Translations under genes and position numbers: made by a program
Source: Scandinavium ludwigii_A
GTDB taxonomy: Bacteria; Pseudomonadota; Gammaproteobacteria; Enterobacterales; Enterobacteriaceae
Length of the DNA: 64,000 nucleotides
Assembly (NCBI GenBank): GCA_050516505.1
Contig: CP191518.1
Location: 4,496,878-4,560,877 of the forward strand
Direction: 5' to 3'
Shown: one piece after another, positions 30,514 through 40,271 of the stretch
How positions within the stretch are numbered: the first letter of the stretch is position 1
Layout of the letters: each line of letters starts with the position of its first letter
The notes under the pieces: generated by a model
What the model saw: the letters and a program-made list of their open reading frames with translations, nothing else
Told to the model about the DNA's origin: nothing
The model's database searches: none

Positions 30514-31964
30514 TGCTCTCTCTCGACACGCTCAATGTGATGCTGGCGGTCAGCGAGGAAGGGATGATCGAAGAGATGATCCTCGCCCTGCTGGCGTCAC
30601 CACAGCTGGCGTTGTTCTTTGAAAAATTCCCGCGGTTGAAAAATGCAGTCGCGCAGGATATTCCCCGCTGGCGCGAGGCGCTGAAAGGCCGCTTGAAAGA
30701 GACACCGGTTCCGCAGGATTTGAGCGACGAGGTCATCGCTTTCCAACAGAGCCAGACGTTATCGACCACGCAGTTTACCGTTCAGCTTCCGCAAATCCTC
30801 ACCCTGTTACAGAAGCTCCATTCCCCGTTTTCCGCCCAGGCGCAGCAGCTGGTGGACAACAACGCGACCTTTACCGCCGCGCTGCACACCCTGTTTTTAC
30901 AACGCTGGCGACTGAGTCTGGTGGTGCAGGCGACTACGTTGAACCAGCAGCTGCTGGAAGATGAACGAGAACAGCTTCTGAGCGAAGTGCAGGAGCGGAT
31001 GACGCTCAGTGGTCAGTTGGAGCCGCTGCTGGTAGAAAACGACAACTCTGCCGGACGACTCTGGGACATGAGCGAAGGCCAGCTCAAGCGCGGTGACTGG
31101 CAGCTGATTGTCCGATACGGTGATTTCCTCAGCGAACAGCCGGAACTGAAGCGGCTGGCGGAGCAGCTTGGGCGCTCACGCGAGGCCAAATCAGTACCGA
31201 AAAAAGATTCCCCCATGGAAACCTTCCGCACGCTGGTGCGTGAACCGGCCACGGTTCCCGAACAGGTCGATGGCCTGCAACAGAGCGACGACATTCTGCG
31301 CCTGCTACCACCGGAACTGGCAACGCTCGGAATCACTGAACTCGAATACGAGTTTTACCGCCGGCTGGTGGAGAAGCAATTGCTCACTTACCGACTTCAC
31401 GGCGATGCGTGGCGGGAAAAAATCAGCGAACGCCCGGTGGTGCATCAAGACTTCGACGAACAGCCCCGCGGACCGTTTATCGTCTGCGTGGATACATCGG
31501 GTTCGATGGGCGGGTTTAACGAACAGTGTGCGAAGGCGTTTTGCCTGGCGCTGATGCGCGTCGCGCTGGCGGACAATCGCCGCTGTTTCATAATGCTTTT
31601 TGCCAGCGAAGTGGTGCGCTACGAGCTGACGGGCCCGCAGGGCCTGGAACAGGCGATCCGCTTTTTAAGCCAGCGCTTTCGCGGTGGGACCGATATCGCC
31701 AGCTGTTTCCGCGCCATTATTGAGCGAATGCAGGGCCCAGAATGGACCGATGCCGATGCGGTGGTCATTTCAGATTTCATCGCCCAGCGGCTGCCGGACG
31801 ACGTCGTGAATAAGGTGGGTGAGCTACAGCGCAAACATCTGCATCGCTTTCATGCAGTGGCGATGTCGCAGCATGGGAAACCCGGGATCATGCGCATCTT
31901 CGATCACATCTGGCGCTTTGACACCGGGCTGCGCAGCCGACTGCTGCGCCGCTGGAAACGCTGA
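30513..31964 (+). CDS. viaA: VWA-domain protein ViaA
   Basis: RavA partner, 483 residues, E. coli length. A long helical N-terminal part (about 1-310) is followed by a von Willebrand A domain with the MIDAS motif DTSGSMGG near residue 328 and later the conserved GGTDIASC. The start codon shares a base with the ravA stop (TAATG). Its last base is adjacent to the asnA stop on the other strand, with no space for a separate terminator. Confidence 0.95.
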   Translation: MLSLDTLNVMLAVSEEGMIEEMILALLASPQLALFFEKFPRLKNAVAQDIPRWREALKGRLKETPVPQDLSDEVIAFQQSQTLSTTQFTVQLPQILTLLQKLHSPFSAQAQQLVDNNATFTAALHTLFLQRWRLSLVVQATTLNQQLLEDEREQLLSEVQERMTLSGQLEPLLVENDNSAGRLWDMSEGQLKRGDWQLIVRYGDFLSEQPELKRLAEQLGRSREAKSVPKKDSPMETFRTLVREPATVPEQVDGLQQSDDILRLLPPELATLGITELEYEFYRRLVEKQLLTYRLHGDAWREKISERPVVHQDFDEQPRGPFIVCVDTSGSMGGFNEQCAKAFCLALMRVALADNRRCFIMLFASEVVRYELTGPQGLEQAIRFLSQRFRGGTDIASCFRAIIERMQGPEWTDADAVVISDFIAQRLPDDVVNKVGELQRKHLHRFHAVAMSQHGKPGIMRIFDHIWRFDTGLRSRLLRRWKR

Positions 31965-32957
31965 TTACAGCAGGGAAGAAACGCTGTCGCGAACCTGTTG
32001 TGGCCAGACGCCACACTGTACCTGGCCGATATGCGGCAACTGTAACAGCAGCATGGTCAAACGAGACTGGCCAATGCCGCCGCCAACGGTTTGCGGCATT
32101 TCACCTTTAAGCAACGCCTGATGCCACTCGAGCTGCAGGCGATCGTCATCCCCAGTGAGCGCTAACTGACGTTTTAGCGCGTCGGCATCCACGCGGATCC
32201 CCATTGAGGAGATCTCAAACGCATCTTCCAGCACCGGGTTCCACACCAAAATGTCGCCGTTGAGGCCAGACAAACCGGTTCCGCTCTGGGTGCTCCAGTC
32301 ATCATAATCCGGCGCACGTACATCATGGCGCGCCCCATCCGACAATTTGCCGCCAATCCCCATCAGGAATACCGCGCCGAACTCTTTGGCGATGGCGCGC
32401 TCACGGCCTTTGGCATCCAGACCCGGGTAACGTGTCAATAATTCTTCGCTGTGTACAAAGTGGATCTGCTCGGGCAGGAACGGTGCCAGACCAAATTCTT
32501 TGCTGACTGCAGCCTCAGTGGCTTTGATCCCGGCGTAAATCGCTTCAACCGTCGCTTTTAGCGTGCCGGTATGGCGCTCGCCGTCGCCCATTACGCGTTC
32601 CCAGTCCCACTGGTCAACGTAGACGGAATGGATAGCCGAGAGGCGGTCTTCATCGGGGCGAAGGGCTTTCATGTGCGTGTAGAGCCCTTCGCCCGCGCTG
32701 AAGTCGTGTTGTCCCAGTGTCTGACGTTTCCATTTCGCGAGGGAGTGAACCACCTCGAACTGGGCGTCTGGCAAGTTTTTCACTTTTACCTGTACCGCTT
32801 TTTCGCAACCAGAAAGGTTGTCCTGAGTGCCATCGCCTACACGGCTTAAGATCGGCGCCTGAACTTCAATGAGTCCAAGTCTGTCTTCAAGCTCACGAGA
32901 AAAATGGGACTTTACGAAACTGATCTGGCGTTGTTTTGCGATGTAAGCGGTTTTCAT
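31965..32957 (-). CDS. asnA: Aspartate-ammonia ligase (asparagine synthetase A)
   Basis: Makes asparagine from aspartate, ammonia and ATP. 330 residues, full length, with the class II aminoacyl-tRNA-synthetase-like fold. Visible blocks: AYIAKQRQISFVKSHFS at the start, VYVDQWDWERV and the C-terminal GGGIGQSRLTMLLLQ motif that matches class II motif 3. Divergent from its activator asnC over 149 bp, where AsnC is expected to bind. Confidence 0.98.
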   Translation of the reverse strand: MKTAYIAKQRQISFVKSHFSRELEDRLGLIEVQAPILSRVGDGTQDNLSGCEKAVQVKVKNLPDAQFEVVHSLAKWKRQTLGQHDFSAGEGLYTHMKALRPDEDRLSAIHSVYVDQWDWERVMGDGERHTGTLKATVEAIYAGIKATEAAVSKEFGLAPFLPEQIHFVHSEELLTRYPGLDAKGRERAIAKEFGAVFLMGIGGKLSDGARHDVRAPDYDDWSTQSGTGLSGLNGDILVWNPVLEDAFEISSMGIRVDADALKRQLALTGDDDRLQLEWHQALLKGEMPQTVGGGIGQSRLTMLLLQLPHIGQVQCGVWPQQVRDSVSSLL

Positions 32958-33106
32958 TATATTTACTCCTGTCCTGTTGCCATTGATTAAGCAACAGAAC
33001 GCAGGGGTAATTCAATAATCAACAAGCAAAAAGCCGCTTCGGGTTTTGATTCGTCAAAATCAAGCGCTAAAATAGAGTGAATCATCAAACATCATAAGAA
33101 AATCCA

Positions 33107-33565
33107 ATGGAAAATTATCAGATCGACAATCTCGACCGCGGCATCCTCGAGGTGTTAATGGCCAATGCACGTACCGCCTATGCCGAATTGGCCAAACAAT
33201 TTGGCGTTAGCCCCGGCACCATTCATGTACGCGTCGAGAAAATGAAGCAGGCGGGGATCATCACTGGCGCACGCATCGACGTGAACCCAAAACAACTCGG
33301 TTACGATGTCTGCTGTTTTATCGGCATTATTCTCAAAAGCGCGAAAGATTATCCCTCCGCACTGGCGAGACTCGAAAGCCTCGACGAAGTCACCGAGGCG
33401 TATTACACCACCGGCCACTACAGCATCTTTATTAAGGTGATGTGCCGCTCGATCGACGCCCTCCAGCAGGTACTTATCAACAAGATCCAAACAATCGATG
33501 AAATTCAGTCCACCGAGACCCTGATCTCCCTGCAGAACCCGATCATGCGGACCATCCGCCCGTGA
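33107..33565 (+). CDS. asnC: Asparagine-responsive regulator AsnC
   Basis: Lrp/AsnC-family regulator, 152 residues. N-terminal helix-turn-helix (about 8-55; AYAELAKQFGVSPGTIHVRVEKM) and a C-terminal RAM effector domain (about 65-150). Activates asnA in the absence of asparagine and, in E. coli, represses its own gene and mioC, which reads toward oriC. Confidence 0.97.
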   Translation: MENYQIDNLDRGILEVLMANARTAYAELAKQFGVSPGTIHVRVEKMKQAGIITGARIDVNPKQLGYDVCCFIGIILKSAKDYPSALARLESLDEVTEAYYTTGHYSIFIKVMCRSIDALQQVLINKIQTIDEIQSTETLISLQNPIMRTIRP

Positions 33566-33586
33566 TCGGGCATTTTAATCCCACAT

Positions 33587-33626
33587 CTTTCCACAGGTAG
33601 ATCCCAGCTCACACACAGCGTACAAT
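33587..33626 (+). promoter_or_regulatory. mioC promoter with DnaA box
   Basis: CTTTCCACA at 33587-33595 is an 8-of-9 match to the TTWTNCACA DnaA box, and TACAAT at 33621-33626 is a good -10 hexamer 31 bp before the mioC ATG. The E. coli mioC promoter is likewise repressed by DnaA. Confidence 0.65.
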
Positions 33627-33656
33627 GTGCTACTCAGGAATTAAGGGGTGGACATC

Positions 33657-34097
33657 ATGGCAGACATTACACTGATCAGTGGTAGTACGCTTGGCGGTGC
33701 CGAGTACGTTGCGGAACATCTGGCAGAAAAGCTGGAAGACGCGGGTTATTCCACTGAAACGCTGCATGGCCCCCTGCTTGAAGATCTGAATAAAGGTGGA
33801 ATCTGGCTGCTGGTCAGCTCCACACACGGTGCCGGTGACATCCCGGATAATCTTCTTCCTTTATATGAAGCAATAAAGGAAGAGAAACCAGACCTTTCCA
33901 CCGTACGTTTTGGTTCGGTCGGAATGGGCAGCCGTGAATATGACACTTTCTGTGGGGCGATCGATAAAATCGACAACGAACTGATCGCCTGCGGAGCCAA
34001 ACAGATCGGCGAAACGCTCAAGGTCAACGTCCTCGATCATGACATTCCTGAAGATCCGGCTGAAATTTGGCTCGGATCGTGGATAAAGTTGATCTGA
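33657..34097 (+). CDS. mioC: Flavodoxin-like protein MioC
   Basis: FMN-binding flavodoxin-like protein, 147 residues, linked in E. coli to biotin synthase activity. The FMN phosphate loop is SGSTLGGAEYV (about 8-18), followed by SSTHGAGDIPDN and GSREYDTFCG, which match flavin-contacting loops. MADITLISGS start chosen over an ATG three codons upstream. Its stop lies 26 bp from the R4 side of oriC, so mioC transcription enters the origin. Confidence 0.96.
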   Translation: MADITLISGSTLGGAEYVAEHLAEKLEDAGYSTETLHGPLLEDLNKGGIWLLVSSTHGAGDIPDNLLPLYEAIKEEKPDLSTVRFGSVGMGSREYDTFCGAIDKIDNELIACGAKQIGETLKVNVLDHDIPEDPAEIWLGSWIKLI

Positions 34098-34122
34098 TTT
34101 TTGTAAAGATCGTCGTTTTTTT

Positions 34123-34131
34123 TGTGTATAA
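34123..34131 (-). promoter_or_regulatory. DnaA box at R4 position
   Basis: Minus strand TTATACACA, inside GAGTTATACACA; the E. coli box here is the consensus TTATCCACA. One base differs, giving the sequence that E. coli has at R2. Confidence 0.85.
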
Positions 34132-34161
34132 CTCTGGTTAAAACCACTGATCAACCGGTAG

Positions 34162-34170
34162 TTATCCCAA
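34162..34170 (+). promoter_or_regulatory. DnaA box at R3 position
   Basis: TTATCCCAA, a degenerate box; E. coli R3 is TTATCCAAA, also weak. Next to the conserved ACCGGTAG sequence. Confidence 0.6.
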
Positions 34171-34196
34171 GCATAAGGTTTGGTTAGTTTTTGAGT

Positions 34197-34205
34197 TGTG
34201 CATAA
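34197..34205 (-). promoter_or_regulatory. DnaA box R2
   Basis: Minus strand TTATGCACA within GGGTTATGCACAACTC; fits TTWTNCACA. E. coli has TTATACACA here. Confidence 0.8.
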
Positions 34206-34302
34206 CCCTTCATTTTGATCCCAGCTTATACGGACCAGGATCACCGATCATTCACAGGCAGTGATCCTTCTTAAGCTTATGATCTCAAAAGCGGGATCGA
34301 CC

Positions 34303-34311
34303 TTATCCACA
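34303..34311 (+). promoter_or_regulatory. DnaA box R1
   Basis: Perfect TTATCCACA, next to the AT-rich 13-mers, as in E. coli. Confidence 0.92.
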
Positions 34312-34324
34312 GAAAAAGGCGATC

Positions 34325-34367
34325 CTAATAAGAGATCATAATAAAACAGATCTCTACATAAAAGATC
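34325..34367. other. oriC DNA-unwinding element (13-mers R, M, L)
   Basis: Three GATC-headed 13-mers on the minus strand: GATCTCTTATTAG (34337-34325), GATCTGTTTTATT (34352-34340) and GATCTTTTATGTA (34367-34355), matching the GATCTNTTNTTTT pattern and spacing of E. coli. Confidence 0.92.
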
Positions 34368-34480
34368 TTCTATTAAATACCCAGGATCCCGGGTGCTTTC
34401 TCCGACAGCCAAAGTTGAGTAGAATCCACGGCCCGGGCTTCAATCACTTTTCAAACCGCTTTCAAGCGAGGCAGACCACC

Positions 34481-36370
34481 ATGTTTTATCAGGATCCTTT
34501 TGACGTCATCATCATTGGCGGGGGTCATGCAGGCACTGAGGCCGCGATGGCCGCAGCACGTATGGGTCAGCAAACCCTGCTGTTGACACACAATATCGAC
34601 ACGCTGGGACAGATGAGCTGTAACCCGGCTATTGGCGGCATTGGGAAAGGACACCTGGTAAAAGAAGTGGATGCACTTGGCGGGCTGATGGCCAAAGCTA
34701 TCGACCATGCGGGCATCCAGTTTAGGATACTAAACGCCAGCAAAGGTCCTGCCGTTCGGGCCACCCGTGCTCAGGCCGATCGTGTGTTGTATCGTCAGGC
34801 CGTACGCACCGCCCTGGAGAATCAGCCCAACCTGATGATCTTCCAGCAGGCGGTTGAAGATCTGATTGTCGAAAACGATCGGGTTGTTGGCGCCGTCACG
34901 CAAATGGGCCTGAAGTTCCGTGCCAAAGCCGTGGTGTTAACCGTCGGGACATTCCTCGATGGCAAAATCCATATAGGCCTGGATAACTACAGCGGTGGCC
35001 GTGCTGGCGATCCGCCATCCATCCCGCTGTCTCGTCGTTTGCGTGAACTGCCGCTACGCGTCAGCCGTCTGAAAACCGGTACACCGCCGCGCATTGACGC
35101 CCGCACCATCGATTTCAGCGTTCTGGCTCAGCAGCATGGCGACAATCCGATGCCGGTGTTCTCGTTCATGGGTAATACGGCGCAGCACCCGCGTCAGGTA
35201 CCGTGTTACATCACGCATACTAACGAAAAAACCCATGACGTTATCCGCAATAACCTCGATCGCAGCCCAATGTACGCCGGCGTCATCGAAGGGATTGGCC
35301 CACGCTACTGTCCGTCGATTGAAGACAAAGTCATGCGCTTTGCCGATCGTAACCAGCACCAGATTTTCCTGGAGCCAGAAGGGCTGACCTCCAACGAAAT
35401 TTACCCGAATGGCATCTCCACCAGCCTGCCGTTCGACGTGCAGATGCAGATCGTCCGTTCCATGCACGGCATGGAAAACGCGAAGATCGTGCGTCCGGGC
35501 TATGCCATTGAATATGATTTCTTCGATCCGCGTGACCTGAAGCCGACGCTGGAAAGCAAATATATCCAGGGTCTGTTCTTTGCAGGCCAAATCAACGGCA
35601 CCACCGGCTACGAAGAAGCTGCCGCCCAGGGTCTGTTGGCCGGTCTCAACGCCGCACGCTGTTCTGCGGACAAAGACGGTTGGGCACCGCGTCGCGATCA
35701 GGCTTATCTCGGCGTACTGGTGGACGACCTCTGCACACTCGGTACCAAAGAACCGTACCGCATGTTCACTTCCCGCGCGGAATATCGTCTGATGCTGCGT
35801 GAAGACAACGCCGATCTGCGCCTGACCGAACAGGGTCGCGAGCTGGGTCTGGTGGATGATGAACGCTGGGCGCGTTACAACGAGAAGCTGGAATGCATCG
35901 AACGTGAGCGTCAGCGTCTGAAAACAACCTGGGTTAACCCAACTGCGGCATCTGCCGAAGAAGTCAACGCTCACCTGACTGCGCCACTTTCGCGTGAAGC
36001 CAGTGGGGAAGATCTGCTGCGTCGCCCGGAAGTGACTTACGAACAGTTGGTTCAGCTGTCACCGTTTGCGCCGGGTCTGGACGATCCGCAGGCCGCTGAG
36101 CAGGTGGAGATTCAGGTTAAATACGAAGGTTATATCGCCCGTCAGCAGGATGAAATCGAGAAGCAGCAACGCAATGAAAACACGATACTGCCTGCTACAC
36201 TTGATTATCGCCAGGTTTCAGGGCTGTCTAACGAAGTGATCGCCAAGCTTAACGATCACAAACCTTCCTCCATTGGTCAGGCGACGCGTATTTCTGGCGT
36301 CACCCCTGCAGCTATTTCCATTTTACTGGTCTGGCTGAAAAAACAGGGCATGCTGCGCCGCAGCGCTTAA
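34481..36370 (+). CDS. mnmG: tRNA uridine 5-carboxymethylaminomethyl modification enzyme MnmG (GidA)
   Basis: FAD-dependent partner of MnmE in making the cmnm5 group on wobble U34. 629 residues, E. coli length. Dinucleotide-binding motif IIGGGHAGTEAAMAAARMG near residue 11, the GidA signatures SCNPAIGGIGKGHLVKE and FAGQINGTTGYEEAAAQG (shortened), and a helical C-terminal MnmE-binding domain. The ATG at 34481 gives MFYQDPFDVIIIGGG; upstream in-frame sequence reaches toward oriC and is not conserved. mnmE lies at 59.6 kb in the same window. Confidence 0.98.
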   Translation: MFYQDPFDVIIIGGGHAGTEAAMAAARMGQQTLLLTHNIDTLGQMSCNPAIGGIGKGHLVKEVDALGGLMAKAIDHAGIQFRILNASKGPAVRATRAQADRVLYRQAVRTALENQPNLMIFQQAVEDLIVENDRVVGAVTQMGLKFRAKAVVLTVGTFLDGKIHIGLDNYSGGRAGDPPSIPLSRRLRELPLRVSRLKTGTPPRIDARTIDFSVLAQQHGDNPMPVFSFMGNTAQHPRQVPCYITHTNEKTHDVIRNNLDRSPMYAGVIEGIGPRYCPSIEDKVMRFADRNQHQIFLEPEGLTSNEIYPNGISTSLPFDVQMQIVRSMHGMENAKIVRPGYAIEYDFFDPRDLKPTLESKYIQGLFFAGQINGTTGYEEAAAQGLLAGLNAARCSADKDGWAPRRDQAYLGVLVDDLCTLGTKEPYRMFTSRAEYRLMLREDNADLRLTEQGRELGLVDDERWARYNEKLECIERERQRLKTTWVNPTAASAEEVNAHLTAPLSREASGEDLLRRPEVTYEQLVQLSPFAPGLDDPQAAEQVEIQVKYEGYIARQQDEIEKQQRNENTILPATLDYRQVSGLSNEVIAKLNDHKPSSIGQATRISGVTPAAISILLVWLKKQGMLRRSA

Positions 36371-36383
36371 CTTATCGAATAAT

Positions 36384-36447
36384 GCCCGGTGGCGCAGCGC
36401 TTACCGGGCCACAATGTAGGCCGGATAAGGCGAAGTCGCCATCCGGC
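36384..36447. repeat. REP/BIME element between mnmG and rsmG
   Basis: Two palindromic units: GCCCGGTGGCGC...TTACCGGGCC (36384-36410) and a REP unit GTAGGCCGGATAAGG...CCATCCGGC (36416-36447), in opposite orientation. The second matches the enterobacterial REP consensus closely. Confidence 0.88.
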
Positions 36448-36472
36448 AAATTATCGCCAACAGGTATTTACC

Positions 36473-37096
36473 GTGCTTAACAAACTCTCTCGTCTGCTCG
36501 CAGAAGCAGGCATTTCGTTGTCCGATCACCAGCAGCAACAGTTGGTGGCTTACGTCGAACTGCTCCACAAATGGAATAAAGCGTACAACCTGACTTCCGT
36601 GCGCGATCCGAACGAGATGCTGGTGCGTCACATTCTCGACAGCATCATCGTCGCTCCTCATTTGCAGGGAACGCGTTTCATCGATGTGGGAACCGGCCCA
36701 GGTTTACCTGGGATCCCGCTGGCGATTGTCCTGCCGCAGGCGCAATTCACTCTGCTGGACAGTCTCGGCAAGCGCGTACGCTTCCTGCGTCAGGTGCAGC
36801 ACGAGCTGAAGCTCGAAAACGTTACCCCTGTGCAAAGCCGCGTGGAGGATTTCCCAGCGGAACCGCCATTTGACGGTGTTATCAGCCGCGCATTTGCGTC
36901 CCTGACCGATATGGTGAGCTGGTGTCATCACTTGCCAGGCGAGCACGGACGGTTCTATGCCCTTAAAGGTCTTGTGCCTGAGGATGAGATTGCTCAGCTG
37001 CCTGCGGAATTCACTGTGGAAGAGATTGTTCAGCTTGCGGTTCCGCAGCTTGACGGTGAGCGCCATCTGGTCAAAATTAAACCCACAAAAGTTTAA
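36473..37096 (+). CDS. rsmG: 16S rRNA m7G527 methyltransferase RsmG (GidB)
   Basis: SAM-dependent methylation of G527 in 16S rRNA; loss gives low-level streptomycin resistance. 207 residues as in E. coli. SAM motif I is DVGTGPGLPGIPLA (about 71-84), with LDSLGKRVRFL following. The start is GTG at 36473, giving (M)LNKLSRLL; a frame reaching upstream crosses the REP element and is not conserved. Confidence 0.97.
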   Translation: MLNKLSRLLAEAGISLSDHQQQQLVAYVELLHKWNKAYNLTSVRDPNEMLVRHILDSIIVAPHLQGTRFIDVGTGPGLPGIPLAIVLPQAQFTLLDSLGKRVRFLRQVQHELKLENVTPVQSRVEDFPAEPPFDGVISRAFASLTDMVSWCHHLPGEHGRFYALKGLVPEDEIAQLPAEFTVEEIVQLAVPQLDGERHLVKIKPTKV

Positions 37097-37594
37097 TCTT
37101 TATCAAATAATGTAAAGTTTCACCGACCTTCAAAGTGTTAAAAAGGGGTGGTTAAAGCAGTGATACGTTCAGTTACATTTAACGCGGCGGTCACTGCTTT
37201 TTTGCATTTTATTCACATTGTGTCATTTACTTCCCCGGTAAAATAATCAACCGAGAAAATATCAGTCTGCTAAAAATCGGCATTGTGAACCGCATTTGAA
37301 TGTTAAATGTTTATTAAAAATGTCAATGGAAGGTTTTCTGGTTGTATGGGGCTGTTTTAAAAAGAGTCTGTTATTTTTGTTATTGAATTCAGAAAGATGA
37401 ATTCTTTGAATTTTTTCTAAGCGCATTTTCGATAACCGTGAGAATGTTTTTTTTGTGATCGAAGGCACGCTTTTATGCGCCGTTTTTCGCGTTGTTTGCC
37501 GTTTTGCCTGATTGTTCACACTTTCAGAAAAAGTGGAAAAACAGTGCGGTCGAAAAAAATTTAAACATTTATTCACCTTTTCGCTACTTATTGT
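37097..37594. other. AT-rich gene-free stretch between rsmG and the atp promoter
   Basis: About 500 bp with no supported gene. It contains a hairpin after rsmG (37154-37200, 10-bp stem AAAGCAGTGA / TCACTGCTTT, 27-nt loop, then T's), probably its terminator. The rsmG-atpI gap here (about 615 bp) is close to that of E. coli, suggesting a conserved regulatory spacer. Confidence 0.6.
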
Positions 37595-37622
37595 TTGAAT
37601 TAACGGGCCGTCACCGTATAAT
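37595..37622 (+). promoter_or_regulatory. atp operon promoter
   Basis: TTGAAT (37595-37600), 16-bp spacer, consensus TATAAT (37617-37622), about 90 bp upstream of atpI. Confidence 0.75.
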
Positions 37623-37711
37623 TTGTCCGCTTTTTGAAGCTTGACTCAGAGCGTCAAAGAACGTTTTATACGACACGCGGCATACCCCGAAGGGAGCAGG
37701 AGTAAAACGTG

Positions 37712-38092
37712 ATGTCTGTGTCGCTCTTGAGTAGAAATGTTGCTCGTAAGCTTCTGTTCATTCAGCTTCTGGCGGTAACGGCAAGTGGATTGCTGTTTTG
37801 CCTCAAAGACCCCTTCTGGGGCATCTCCGCCGTGTGTGGAGGTTTGGCGGTTGTTCTGCCAAATGCATTGTTTATGATTTTTGCCTGGCGTCATCAGGCG
37901 CATACACCAGCCAAAGGCCGAGTGGCCTGGTCTTTCGCCTTAGGCGAAGTCTTCAAGGTGTTGCTGACCTTTGCCCTCCTGACGGTGGCGCTGGCGGTTG
38001 TTAAAGTGGTATTTTTGCCGCTGATAGTGACGTGGGTTTTGGTGCTGGTGGTACAAGTTCTGGCGCCAGCTGTAATCAACAACAAAGGGTAA
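37712..38092 (+). CDS. atpI: ATP synthase protein I
   Basis: Small integral membrane protein that helps c-ring assembly but is not part of the finished enzyme. 126 residues from the ATG at 37712 (a GTG one codon earlier is also possible), with four hydrophobic segments and the family C-terminus QVLAPAVINNKG. First gene of the atp operon; atpB starts 8 bp later. Confidence 0.95.
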   Translation: MSVSLLSRNVARKLLFIQLLAVTASGLLFCLKDPFWGISAVCGGLAVVLPNALFMIFAWRHQAHTPAKGRVAWSFALGEVFKVLLTFALLTVALAVVKVVFLPLIVTWVLVLVVQVLAPAVINNKG

Positions 38093-38100
38093 AAGGCATC

Positions 38101-38916
<816 letters not shown>

Positions 38917-38965
38917 TTCTTTACCAACACTACTACGTTTTAACTGAAACAAACTGGAGACTGTC

Positions 38966-39216
<251 letters not shown>

Positions 39217-39240
39217 TAAATTTTTAAGAGGTATTGTGCT

Positions 39241-39711
39241 GTGAACATGAACGCAACAATCCTCGGCCAGGCCATCGCGTTTATTCTCTTTGTCTGGTTC
39301 TGCATGAAGTATGTATGGCCGCCGTTAATGGCAGCCATCGAGAAACGTCAGAAAGAAATTTCTGACGGTTTGGCTTCCGCAGAACGTGCCAAAAAAGATT
39401 TGGACCTTGCACAGGCCAACGCGACCGACCAGCTGAAAAAAGCCAAAGCGGAAGCCCAGGTGATCATTGAGCAGGCAAACAAACGCCGTTCTCAGATCAT
39501 GGACGAAGCGAAGGTTGAAGCAGAACAGGAACGAAGCAAAATCGTTGCTCAGGCGCAGGCTGAAATCGACGCCGAGCGTAAGCGTGCTCGCGAAGAACTT
39601 CGCAAGCAAGTCGCGATTCTGGCTGTTGCTGGTGCCGAGAAGATCATCGAACGTTCCGTGGATGAAGCTGCTAACAGCGACATCGTGGATAAACTTGTCG
39701 CTGAACTGTAA
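39241..39711 (+). CDS. atpF: ATP synthase F0 subunit b
   Basis: Peripheral stalk subunit, 156 residues: one N-terminal membrane helix (about 5-25) and a long charged coiled coil rich in A, K, E and Q. The start is GTG at 39241, giving MNMNATILGQ; AAGAGG lies upstream. An ATG two codons on is less likely by homology. Confidence 0.98.
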   Translation: MNMNATILGQAIAFILFVWFCMKYVWPPLMAAIEKRQKEISDGLASAERAKKDLDLAQANATDQLKKAKAEAQVIIEQANKRRSQIMDEAKVEAEQERSKIVAQAQAEIDAERKRAREELRKQVAILAVAGAEKIIERSVDEAANSDIVDKLVAEL

Positions 39712-39725
39712 GGAGGGAGGGGCTG

Positions 39726-40259
39726 ATGTCTGAATTTGTAACGGTAGCTCGCCCCTACGCCAAAGCAGCTTTTGACTTTGCGGTCGAAAACCAACGCGTA
39801 GATAGCTGGCAGGATATGCTGTCGTTTGCCGCCGAGGTCACGAAAAACGATCACATGGCAGAGTTACTTTCTGGCGCGCTTGCGCCGGAAACGCTCGCAG
39901 ATGCGTTTATCGCTATCTGTGGTGAGCAGCTGGACGCCAGCGGCCAGAACCTGATTCGGGTTATGGCTGAAAACGGTCGTCTTAAGGCGCTCCCGGATGT
40001 TCTCGAGCAGTTCGCGCATTTACGCGCGCTGAGTGAAGCGACAGCAGAAGTCGAAGTGACTTCCGCAACGGCACTGAGTGACGAACAGCTCGCGAAAATC
40101 TCTGCCGCGATGGAAAAACGTCTGTCACGCAAAGTTAAGCTGAATTGCAAAATCGATAAGTCTGTAATGGCAGGCGTCATCATCCGCACGGGTGATACGG
40201 TCATTGATGGTAGCGTACGCGGCCGTCTTGAACGCCTTGCAGACGTATTGCAGTCTTAA
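39726..40259 (+). CDS. atpH: ATP synthase F1 subunit delta
   Basis: Links the peripheral stalk to the top of F1. 177 residues, starting MSEFVTVARPYAKAAFDFA, and the conserved C-terminal VIIRTGDTVIDGSVRGRLERL. Starts 14 bp after atpF with a GGAGG ribosome binding site. Confidence 0.98.
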   Translation: MSEFVTVARPYAKAAFDFAVENQRVDSWQDMLSFAAEVTKNDHMAELLSGALAPETLADAFIAICGEQLDASGQNLIRVMAENGRLKALPDVLEQFAHLRALSEATAEVEVTSATALSDEQLAKISAAMEKRLSRKVKLNCKIDKSVMAGVIIRTGDTVIDGSVRGRLERLADVLQS

Positions 40260-40271
40260 GGGGACTGGAGC

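Larger units (their letters stand above)
34123..34367. other. oriC: Chromosomal replication origin oriC (minimal region)
   Basis: Lies between mioC and mnmG. From the R4-position box to the left 13-mer it spans exactly 245 bp, the size of minimal E. coli oriC. It holds DnaA boxes R1-R4, three AT-rich 13-mers, many GATC Dam sites (about 14 including the immediate flanks), and the conserved stretch TGATCGGTGATCCTGG in opposite orientation. In this window the unwinding side faces mnmG. Confidence 0.97.

Noticed and set aside
35054..35974. 306-residue open frame antisense to mnmG
   Set aside because: Shadow of mnmG with no start context or family resemblance.
37262..37576. 104-residue minus-strand frame in the rsmG-atpI gap
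   Set aside because: Lies in AT-rich DNA; the product is low-complexity (K, S, N, R rich) with no convincing ribosome site. The gap is a known non-coding spacer of similar length in E. coli.
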